Shown here piece after piece: positions 1 to 5,381 of a stretch of 6,352 bases of DNA. The position numbers were made by a program, and so were the translations under genes. Within the stretch, counting starts at the first letter, position 1; each line of letters begins with the position of its first letter. The notes under the pieces are model-generated. The model did no database searches. It had not been told where the DNA came from and worked only from the letters and a program-made list of their open reading frames with translations. Source of the DNA: Ignavibacteriota bacterium (lineage in GTDB: Bacteria; Bacteroidota; Ignavibacteria; Tepidaquicellales; Tepidaquicellaceae); the NCBI GenBank assembly GCA_003158365.1, contig PMIW01000164.1:1-6352 (forward strand), written 5' to 3'.

Positions 1-27
1 ATAATATTGCAGATTTTTAATTTTGCC

Positions 28-58
28 GATTACATTTTATGCTATGAATATTGTAATC
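28..58. repeat. 7-bp inverted repeat overlapping the hutU stop codon
   Basis: GATTACA at 28-34 is matched by TGTAATC at 52-58, with a 17-nt AT-rich loop. The right arm overlaps the hutU stop codon (TGA, read on the minus strand at 57-59). In the hutU transcript the hairpin would form right at the stop, but it is not followed by a U tract, so it does not look like a standard rho-independent terminator. It may act in mRNA 3' stability or may be chance. The rest of 1-56 shows no recognisable gene. Confidence 0.25.
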
Positions 59-1709
59 AGTTATCGAGCATCGGCATTTTTATTCCGAATTTCTTATGAT
101 TTTCTATTGCTCTTTCATATCCGGCGTCTGCGTGCCGGACAATTCCCATTCCCGGGTCATATGTAAGGCATCTTTCAAGTTTTACTTCGGCTTCGGGTGT
201 GCCGTCGGCTACTATTACCATTCCTGCGTGTATGGAATTTCCGATTCCAACGCCGCCTCCGTGATGCAGTGAAATCCAGCTTGCTCCGCCTATAGCATTC
301 ATGGCAAAATTAAGAATCGGCCAGTCTGCGATTGCATCCGAGCCGTCTTTCATTTTTTCGGTTTCGCGGTTCGGCGATGCAACGCTTCCGCAGTCAAGAT
401 GGTCTCTGCCGATTACAATAGGCGCTTTTACTTTTCCTGTGTTTACAAGGTCATTGAATGCCTTACCTGCTTTGGCTCTTTCACCGTAACCGAGCCAGCA
501 AATTCGCGAAGGCAGACCCTGAAAATGAACTTTCTCTTTAGCTGCTTTCAGCCATTTGTGAAGAAGTTTATCATCCGGAAACAGTGACATGATAGTCTCA
601 TCGGTAGTATAAATATCATCCGGGTCACCTGAAAGCGCAGCCCATCTGAAAGGTCCTTTGCCGTCGCAGAAAAGAGGACGTATATATTCAGGAACAAATC
701 CGGGAATTTCAAATGCCTCAGCAAATCCGTTCGCCTGTGCTTCTCCTCTTAAATTATTTCCGTAATCAAATGTAATTGCACCTTTCTTCATCATCTCCCA
801 CATAGTTTTGCAATGAACAACAGCTGTTTTCTTTGCGAGTTCCTGATATCTGGCAGGATTATTTTTTCTTAATTCGACTGCATCTTCAAATTTCATTCCC
901 ATCGGAACATATCCGTTCAGCATATCGTGAGCGGATGTCTGGTCTGTAAGAATATCCGGAATAATACCGCGTTTTAATATTTCGGGTAATACTTCACCTG
1001 CATTTCCGACAAGTCCGATTGATTTTGCAATCTTTTTTTCTTTAGCTTCAAGTACAAGTTTCAGGGCTTCATCCAGACTCTCAGTCATAACGTCACAATA
1101 TCCTGTGTCAAGTCTTTTTTGTATTCTGGTTTTATCGACATCAATGCCCAGGAATGCACCGCCGTTCAAAGTTGCGGCAAGCGGCTGCGCGCCGCCCATA
1201 CCTCCAAGCCCGGCAGTGAGAACAAACCTTCCGGAAAGTGTATCCCCGAAATGTTTTTTTGCAGCCGAGGCAAAAGTCTCATATGTGCCCTGCAAAATTC
1301 CCTGCGTTCCGATATAAATCCAGGAACCTGCTGTCATCTGTCCGTACATTGTCAGTCCAAGCCCTTCCAGTCTTCTGAATTCATCCCACGTTGCCCACTT
1401 AGGAACGATTTGCGAGTTCGAGATAACAACTCTCGGAGCATTTGTATGCGTTTTAAAAACAGCAACGGCTTTACCCGATTGCACGAGCATGGTTTCGTCT
1501 TCCTCGAGTGTTTTCAGAGTTGCAACTATTGCATCGTAGCATTCCCAGTTTCTTGCTGCTTTTCCCGAACCTCCGTAAACAATAAGATCCTGCGGACGCT
1601 CTGCAACGTCAGGGTCGAGGTTATTCATAAGCATTCTCATTGCAGCTTCTGCCTGCCAGTTTTTACATGACATTTTTGTTCCTGTTGGTGCTTTAACTTG
1701 TCTTGACAT
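57..1709 (-). CDS. hutU: urocanate hydratase (urocanase)
   Basis: Urocanate hydratase (EC 4.2.1.49) adds water to urocanate to give 4-imidazolone-5-propanoate, the second step of histidine degradation. It is a cytosolic homodimer that uses tightly bound NAD+ as an electrophile. The 550-residue product has the family's usual length. Visible motifs are the N-terminal YGGSGKAARNW (45-55), the glycine-rich NAD-binding stretch GLGGMGGAQ (167-175), and the urocanase signature FQGLPSRICW (396-405), whose Cys404 corresponds to the conserved active-site-region cysteine (Cys410 in Pseudomonas putida). The first ATG is preferred over Met13 because residues 3-12 (RQVKAPTGTK) match the conserved family N-terminus. 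No Shine-Dalgarno is visible before it. No other hut gene lies in the window; hutH, hutI or hutG/ftcD could lie beyond the left edge, downstream of this gene. It diverges from the gene at 1910. The reading frame is intact and identification is secure. Confidence 0.98.
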   Translation of the reverse strand: MSRQVKAPTGTKMSCKNWQAEAAMRMLMNNLDPDVAERPQDLIVYGGSGKAARNWECYDAIVATLKTLEEDETMLVQSGKAVAVFKTHTNAPRVVISNSQIVPKWATWDEFRRLEGLGLTMYGQMTAGSWIYIGTQGILQGTYETFASAAKKHFGDTLSGRFVLTAGLGGMGGAQPLAATLNGGAFLGIDVDKTRIQKRLDTGYCDVMTESLDEALKLVLEAKEKKIAKSIGLVGNAGEVLPEILKRGIIPDILTDQTSAHDMLNGYVPMGMKFEDAVELRKNNPARYQELAKKTAVVHCKTMWEMMKKGAITFDYGNNLRGEAQANGFAEAFEIPGFVPEYIRPLFCDGKGPFRWAALSGDPDDIYTTDETIMSLFPDDKLLHKWLKAAKEKVHFQGLPSRICWLGYGERAKAGKAFNDLVNTGKVKAPIVIGRDHLDCGSVASPNRETEKMKDGSDAIADWPILNFAMNAIGGASWISLHHGGGVGIGNSIHAGMVIVADGTPEAEVKLERCLTYDPGMGIVRHADAGYERAIENHKKFGIKMPMLDN

Positions 1710-1786
1710 ATATAAAATATTAAAAATTTAGAATTTTTTGCTTAATCAAATACAATCTATCTAATATTAAAATAAAAAAATATTTA

Positions 1787-1802
1787 CAAATTTGGTTGCA
1801 AC
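1787..1802. promoter_or_regulatory. two abutting 8-bp palindromes in the hutU divergent spacer
   Basis: CAAATTTG (1787-1794) is immediately followed by GTTGCAAC (1795-1802). Each is a perfect 8-bp palindrome. They sit about 80 bp upstream of the hutU start and about 110 bp upstream of the start at 1910, a plausible place for an operator serving either divergent gene. No known regulator site is recognised, and short palindromes are common in AT-rich DNA, so this is a weak call. Confidence 0.2.
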
Positions 1803-1848
1803 ACAGCATTGACCTTTATTAACTGTTTTTTGTTTATTACAATAGTTC

Positions 1849-1878
1849 TTGTTCCTGTTTTATTATTCTATACTTTTG
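1849..1878 (+). promoter_or_regulatory. Bacteroidetes-type promoter for the N-hydrolase gene
   Basis: TACTTTTG at 1871-1878 matches the Bacteroidetes -7 consensus TAnnTTTG exactly, and TTG at 1849-1851 lies 19 bp upstream, fitting the -33 element and its usual spacing. Transcription would start near 1885, giving a leader of about 25 nt before the ATG at 1910. A purine-rich AAGAAGA directly before the ATG is the only ribosome-binding candidate. An alternative sigma-70-like TTGACC (1809-1814) with TTTATT (1833-1838) lies further upstream and is less convincing. Whether this lineage's primary sigma factor uses the Bacteroidetes consensus is assumed, not shown. Confidence 0.45.
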
Positions 1879-1909
1879 TAATTTATTGCATAAATATTAA
1901 AAAAGAAGA

Positions 1910-2323
1910 ATGAAAATATATTATGCAATGTCCATCAGCGGAGAGCAGAATAGCGATTCGGATAAAACCAACACGACTTTAATAAAGTATCTTAAAAATT
2001 TCGGGGAAGTACTTACTGAGCATTTTTCAAATCCGGATTTTAAGGGAATCGGAGAAACTGAAATTTCGAATAAAGCAATTCATAACCGTGATATAAATTG
2101 GTTATTATCGGCGGATGCAGTTGTAGCCGAAGTGAGCAATGTGAGTCTTGGAGTAGGTTATGAAATTGGCAGGGCCGTTGAGCATAAAAAAAAGATACTC
2201 TGCATCAGAAAAAAATCAGAGAAACGTCTTTCGGCTATGATTTCAGGCTGTGAAGCTCTTACCCTGAATGAATATACTTCTGTAGTAGAAGCAAAATATT
2301 TTATTGATAAATTTTTTCAATAA
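1910..2323 (+). CDS. DNPH1/Rcl-like 2'-deoxynucleoside 5'-phosphate N-hydrolase
   Basis: This 137-residue protein belongs to the nucleoside 2-deoxyribosyltransferase fold and closely resembles human DNPH1 (Rcl), which hydrolyses the N-glycosidic bond of deoxynucleoside monophosphates, notably 5-hydroxymethyl-dUMP, and so cleans the nucleotide pool. From remembered sequence, these blocks align with DNPH1: FGEVLTEH (31-38), IHNRDINWL (58-65), ADAVVAEVS (68-76), SLGVGYEIGRAV (79-90) and LSAMISG (107-113). The catalytic pair corresponds to Asp61 (human Asp80) and Glu85 (human Glu104). Tyr4, Ser79 and Ser108 match human Tyr24, Ser98 and Ser128, which help bind substrate and phosphate. The position of human Arg30 is Ser10 here. 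No signal peptide is seen, so it is probably cytosolic. It is shorter than the human protein mainly because it lacks the N- and C-terminal tails. It appears monocistronic, with a promoter candidate at 1849-1878 and no clear terminator. The exact substrate is inferred; a generic deoxyribosyltransferase is the alternative. Confidence 0.88.
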   Translation: MKIYYAMSISGEQNSDSDKTNTTLIKYLKNFGEVLTEHFSNPDFKGIGETEISNKAIHNRDINWLLSADAVVAEVSNVSLGVGYEIGRAVEHKKKILCIRKKSEKRLSAMISGCEALTLNEYTSVVEAKYFIDKFFQ

Positions 2324-2508
2324 TCTTATAAATACAGACTTCTTAATAAATCTATATCCCTTCAATTACCAAGCGTAAAAATATGCACTTTTAGAGAAAT
2401 TATCTCATGTGAAATTATAATTTACTATTCCCATATTCAGAATTATTTTAACATATTTGTTTACTTTCCTTTTTGATTTACTATAAATCTTTAAATATTT
2501 ATACTATA

Positions 2509-2578
2509 TCAAAATCCTGAGAAAATATCTATTTAAATACTATTGTTCTCATTTTGATAATTTATTTTCTCATTTTGA
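2509..2578. repeat. two 12-bp direct repeats 21 bp apart plus an inverted, interrupted third copy
   Basis: TTCTCATTTTGA occurs at 2546-2557 and again at 2567-2578, offset by exactly 21 bp, close to two turns of the helix. Upstream, TCAAAAT (2509-2515), CCT, then GAGAA (2519-2523) is the reverse complement of the same element with three extra bases in the middle. Tandem copies on one face of the helix suggest a binding site for a dimeric or cooperative regulator. Alternatively, in RNA the inverted copy can pair with either direct copy, which would give two mutually exclusive hairpins. It lies 113-182 bp upstream of the start at 2691. No known operator family is recognised. Confidence 0.5.
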
Positions 2579-2586
2579 AACGTTTC
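2577..2586. promoter_or_regulatory. LacI/PurR-like palindrome
   Basis: GAAACGTTTC is a perfect 10-bp palindrome with a central CG flanked by AA and TT. This is the general form of operators bound by LacI-family regulators (AAnCGnTT core). It overlaps the last two bases of the second 12-bp repeat. LacI-type sites often control carbohydrate-related genes, but no regulator gene is in the window and the link is inferred from shape alone. Confidence 0.3.
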
Positions 2587-2660
2587 TTAATTATAAATTA
2601 GCTTTTTTATATTAAAATTGCTCGTTTTCTAAGGCATATATATTGCAGTAGTTACACGAA

Positions 2661-2665
2661 GGAGG
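2661..2665 (+). promoter_or_regulatory. Shine-Dalgarno-like GGAGG unusually far from the start
   Basis: A GGAGG sits 25 nt before the ATG at 2691, well beyond the normal 5-10 nt. No in-frame start can lie nearer, because the stop TAA at 2673-2675 interrupts the frame of the propeller gene. An ATT at 2671 could only begin a seven-codon peptide whose TGA stop overlaps the ATG at 2691. The motif may be chance, or it may be brought close to the ATG by RNA folding. Confidence 0.3.
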
Positions 2666-2690
2666 GAAAAATTAATTTCCGTTTAGCATT

Positions 2691-4385
2691 ATGAAAATGA
2701 TAAATGAAAATATTCGGGGGAAATTATATATTGTTACTATTTTAGTTACAATTCTCCTGAATTCAAATACAATTTACTCGCAATGGATTCCCGCGGGTAC
2801 GGTCAGCAATCTGGGAAGCTGGCCCAGCATTTTTTCACTTGATCAAAATACTATATTTGTTGCAGGCGGCGATACAGGACCGTATATCTGGCGCTCAACA
2901 AACGGAGGAGTTAATTTCACACAACTGCCGACAAACGGTCTACCCGCATCAGGTTCAAACAGGTTCCTGTCCTGCATCTGGGCAACGAGTGTAAATACTA
3001 TTTATGCAGGTGACGGGGCTACTATCAGTAACGGCCTTGTAAAAGATGCGAAAGTATATAAAACCACAAACGGGGGAACAAACTGGACTACAATACTTAA
3101 TTCCGGAACAAATGTTTACGGGTTTTTAAACGGTGTAGTCTTTTCACACACAAACCCGCAAATAGGGGTTGCTAACTGCGACCCGAACAGTACTACCGAA
3201 AATTTTAAAAACTGGAAAACAACCGACGGCGGTACAACATGGACACTTTATGAACCAAGCGCGCCTAATTCCAGCGGTGCACAAAATTCCGTATTTGTAA
3301 TTGACGGAAACTTCTACGGTTTCGGGCTCAATACTGCAAATGCAAGGGTTGCCATCACTACAAACGGCGGAACAACTTTTAATTTTTACAATTTGGCAGG
3401 TGCCGGAGGTACGGCAGGATTTGTATCTTCGGTTGCATTCAGTAATGACAAAAACAACGGAATTGCTGGAACGGATGCTACTTCAAATACTGTTTCACGC
3501 ACTACTAACGGAGGGCTGAACTGGTTTGCCCAGACTATCCCATGCACAATAACAGGTCAGTGCTGTGTTAAATGGGTTCCGGGAACAAGTGTTGTTTATA
3601 TAGTCGTATCTAACGGTACGGCATCACAGTGTTTTAAATCTTATAACAACGGGATTGACTGGACTCAATATTCTTTTCCGTCAGGCACTGTAAATATAAA
3701 ACATACTCATTTATATTACAGCGAAGACAAAGATGCAGAAACCGAAATGTATTCTTTTGCAGTAAGCAATTCAGGAAATGTATATTCGCTTCACGAAATC
3801 CCTATGCCCGTAAAACTGTTTTCTTTCACTTTTTTTATTTCTGGAAGAAATAACACTTTGAAATGGGTAACTTCGGAAGAGCTGAATAATTCCGGGTTTG
3901 AGGTCTACAGAATTAATATAACTCAAAACATCAGCGAAGAAAATAACTGGCAAAAGCTGGGATTTGTGAAAGGAAGCGGAACTAAGTTGACTCCGTCGTT
4001 TTATGAATTTACAGATAATAATTTAAATGCGGGGAAATATTATTACCGCATTAAACAAATAGATTATAACGGTAATTTTGAATACTTTAATCTTGCAGGT
4101 TTTGTCGATATCTCAAATCCAATTAAATATAATCTGGCACAAAACTATCCTAATCCTTTCAACCCCGAAACAAAAATTTCCTATTCCGTTCCGGAAAACG
4201 GATTTGTCTCTATAAAAGTATATAATATATTAGGGAAAGAAATCGCCACACTTGTTAATGAAAATAAAACTGCAGGATATTATGAAGCAAAGTTTTCAGG
4301 AAATAATTTAACTACCGGTGTTTATTTTTATAAATTAAAAATTAATGAGCATACTTTTGTCAGAAGTATGCTGCTTGCGAAATAG
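2691..4385 (+). CDS. secreted Asp-box beta-propeller protein with fibronectin-like module and T9SS sorting domain
   Basis: A 564-residue exported protein of unknown specific function. Residues 11-30 are a hydrophobic signal peptide, with likely cleavage before Gln31 (IYS-QW). Residues of about 31-370 carry six Asp-box/BNR-type repeats (S/T-x-N/D-G-G-x-x-W/F) near 69-76, 125-132, 177-184, 223-230, 271-278 and 317-324. They are spaced about 46-56 residues apart, as expected for blades of a sialidase- or YCF48-like beta-propeller. No sialidase catalytic residues could be assigned, so a binding or structural role is more likely than glycosidase activity. Residues 372-473 (LKWVTSEELNNSGFEVYR, later YYRIKQIDYNG) form the fibronectin-III-like module common in these proteins. 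Residues 482-564 (QNYPNPFNP, KVYNILGKEIATLV, GVYFYKLK) are a C-terminal sorting domain for the type IX secretion system, or the related FlgD-like Ig fold, implying release at or attachment to the cell surface. It is monocistronic, ending at a strong terminator. The start has no well-spaced ribosome-binding site; Met3 is an alternative. Confidence 0.9.
   Translation: MKMINENIRGKLYIVTILVTILLNSNTIYSQWIPAGTVSNLGSWPSIFSLDQNTIFVAGGDTGPYIWRSTNGGVNFTQLPTNGLPASGSNRFLSCIWATSVNTIYAGDGATISNGLVKDAKVYKTTNGGTNWTTILNSGTNVYGFLNGVVFSHTNPQIGVANCDPNSTTENFKNWKTTDGGTTWTLYEPSAPNSSGAQNSVFVIDGNFYGFGLNTANARVAITTNGGTTFNFYNLAGAGGTAGFVSSVAFSNDKNNGIAGTDATSNTVSRTTNGGLNWFAQTIPCTITGQCCVKWVPGTSVVYIVVSNGTASQCFKSYNNGIDWTQYSFPSGTVNIKHTHLYYSEDKDAETEMYSFAVSNSGNVYSLHEIPMPVKLFSFTFFISGRNNTLKWVTSEELNNSGFEVYRINITQNISEENNWQKLGFVKGSGTKLTPSFYEFTDNNLNAGKYYYRIKQIDYNGNFEYFNLAGFVDISNPIKYNLAQNYPNPFNPETKISYSVPENGFVSIKVYNILGKEIATLVNENKTAGYYEAKFSGNNLTTGVYFYKLKINEHTFVRSMLLAK
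4348..4372 (+). other. 9-bp stem-loop inside the 3' end of the propeller gene
   Basis: AGCATACTT (4348-4356) and AAGTATGCT (4364-4372) are perfect inverted repeats separated by a 7-nt loop. They lie within the last codons of the gene (residues around EHTFVRSML) and end 10 bases before the stop codon. No U tract follows, and a separate terminator lies about 45 bp downstream, so this could be a transcript-stabilising hairpin or a by-product of the coding sequence. Confidence 0.4.
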
Positions 4386-4414
4386 AAGAATAAATCTGCC
4401 AAAAAACCTAAATG

Positions 4415-4449
4415 AACCCCCTGCGGAAAACCTGCAGGGGGTTTTTATT
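4415..4449 (+). terminator. rho-independent terminator between convergent genes
   Basis: CCCCCTGC (4417-4424) pairs with GCAGGGGG (4434-4441). Flanking AA/TT adds two more pairs, and the loop is 9 nt. The stem is followed by a T-rich run from 4442 (TTTTTATTTTT), the classic form for transcripts on the plus strand. It starts about 30 bp after the stop of the propeller gene. The convergent minus-strand gene ends at 4459, so its transcript would also run through this hairpin. On that strand the A-rich stretch at 4401-4416 gives only a broken U tract, so termination in that direction would be weaker. Confidence 0.92.
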
Positions 4450-4458
4450 TTTACATAT

Positions 4459-5310
4459 TTATTCAATAATTTTATTATAAAGTGCTTCCATATCATATTC
4501 AAGAGACGGGTTCTTCGATACAAGGTAATCTATATACTTCGAGCCCCCTGCATAAAAAACAATCCTGTTGAAAGGTTTTCCCTGACCGTAATCGTTTATT
4601 TTAACATTAAAATGCATCCGCAGTTTATTTTCTATATATCTTGCATAACCTTCTTTCCATTCCTGCCAGGTCATATATTCATATTCAATTTTCGCAAATG
4701 TAAGTTTTAATATAGCTCTTAAATCTTTTATACTGATTGAATCTTTATTTTCGAGTGCTTCAATAAATCTTGAATAAACATCTTCAAAAGCAAAACTCGT
4801 ATAAGGAAAAAGAAAATTCAATTCCCACATATAATCCTTTTCCTTCATAGCTTTGTTATAGACATCGAGTTTTTCTTTAAGTTTCATTTCGACAGTCCCG
4901 AACTGCGCGCAGTGAACAAACTCGTGGAAAATAATAATACGGCTTTCCAGGTCATCGAAAGCATCCCCCGATACAACGCACACGCATTTAAAGTCATAGC
5001 CTTCAATCGGCATAGCCGCTCTGATTCCTTTCGGAATGGGAAAAGGCTCGGGAATTTTTTTAACGAAAATATAATTGGAATTTTCATCGCTGTCAAATAT
5101 ATATAACTGATGATTCTCTGCAACCGCAACCGGATAAAGCCTATCAAACACTGAATATAAATATTTTATATCCTGATACATCTTAGCGATTTTCTGCAAA
5201 GAAGTATCGTATTTCATTTCTATTGAATCTTTTACGACATTATTGTTTTGTGATATGGAAGGAACACTTACTAAAAGCGATAAGAGGAAAACCATAATTG
5301 TTTTTTTCAT
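4459..5310 (-). CDS. exported HExxH metallopeptidase candidate (gluzincin-like)
   Basis: A 283-residue protein that I cannot assign to a named family. Residues 1-20 form a signal peptide (MKK, then a hydrophobic run, ending SIS-Q), so the mature protein is probably periplasmic or secreted. There is no lipobox cysteine and no C-terminal sorting domain. The key motif is HEFVH at 129-133 in a helix-like context (IIIFHEFVHCAQF), the zinc-binding and catalytic signature of zincin peptidases. A second motif, WKEGYARYIE (218-227), offers Glu220 as a possible third zinc ligand, as in gluzincins, where a downstream EGxARYxE helix is common. The following YAGGSKYIDYL (253-263) resembles the short helix that often closes such domains. 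The 86 residues between His133 and Glu220 form a mostly charged helical insert. The start has no visible Shine-Dalgarno, but the signal peptide begins right there. It is convergent with the propeller gene and divergent from the SGNH hydrolase gene. Peptidase activity is inferred from motifs only; the substrate is unknown. Confidence 0.75.
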   Translation of the reverse strand: MKKTIMVFLLSLLVSVPSISQNNNVVKDSIEMKYDTSLQKIAKMYQDIKYLYSVFDRLYPVAVAENHQLYIFDSDENSNYIFVKKIPEPFPIPKGIRAAMPIEGYDFKCVCVVSGDAFDDLESRIIIFHEFVHCAQFGTVEMKLKEKLDVYNKAMKEKDYMWELNFLFPYTSFAFEDVYSRFIEALENKDSISIKDLRAILKLTFAKIEYEYMTWQEWKEGYARYIENKLRMHFNVKINDYGQGKPFNRIVFYAGGSKYIDYLVSKNPSLEYDMEALYNKIIE

Positions 5311-5381
5311 AAATTTTATGATTAATTTTAGTCAGTTCTATTATCAATATAATTCAATATTTTTATTTAATCAGTTACAAA
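5311..5381. promoter_or_regulatory. 71-bp divergent promoter region
   Basis: This short AT-rich spacer must hold the start signals of both the minus-strand peptidase gene and the plus-strand SGNH hydrolase gene, unless they are transcribed from inside each other. A perfect TATAAT occurs at 5348-5353 on the plus strand, about 29 bp before the ATG at 5382, but no matching -35 is present. GATAAT on the minus strand is an equally weak candidate for the peptidase. No Bacteroidetes-type TAnnTTTG was found on either strand, and neither gene has a clear Shine-Dalgarno. The short distance suggests overlapping promoters and possibly linked control. Confidence 0.3.

Larger units (their letters stand above)
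2324..2690. other. 367-bp non-coding region upstream of the propeller gene
   Basis: This very AT-rich stretch has no credible open reading frame on either strand and no recognisable RNA gene. The left half (2324-2500) holds only minor symmetric sequences: GAGA/TCTC around 2394-2406 and the all-AT palindrome AAATTATAATTT at 2412-2423. No clear terminator for the preceding gene is seen. The right half carries the repeat cluster at 2509-2578, the palindrome at 2577-2586 and an isolated GGAGG at 2661-2665, so it is probably the regulatory leader of the secreted propeller gene. A weak promoter-like TTGCTC (2618-2623) with TATATT (2639-2644) is too poorly spaced to call. Confidence 0.5.

Noticed and set aside
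28..58. Hairpin at the hutU stop as a transcription terminator
   Set aside because: It has a 7-bp AT-rich stem with a long loop and no U tract after it in the hutU direction, so it was kept only as an inverted repeat.
1119..1670. A 183-codon open frame on the plus strand, antisense to hutU
   Set aside because: It lies wholly inside the well-identified hutU gene on the other strand, and its cysteine- and serine-rich translation resembles no protein. The same holds for the shorter frames at 301-587 and 1105-1317.
2412..2423. 12-bp palindrome AAATTATAATTT
   Set aside because: It consists only of A and T in a very AT-rich spacer, where such symmetry is expected by chance; no neighbouring signal supports an operator.
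2691..4385. Sialidase activity suggested by the six Asp-boxes
   Set aside because: Asp-boxes are structural and occur in many non-enzymatic propellers. The arginine triad and FRIP motif expected for sialidases were not seen.
4345..4710. A 121-codon plus-strand frame crossing the terminator
   Set aside because: It overlaps the end of the propeller gene, reads through the terminator hairpin and continues antisense to the peptidase gene. The translation looks like a frame shadow.
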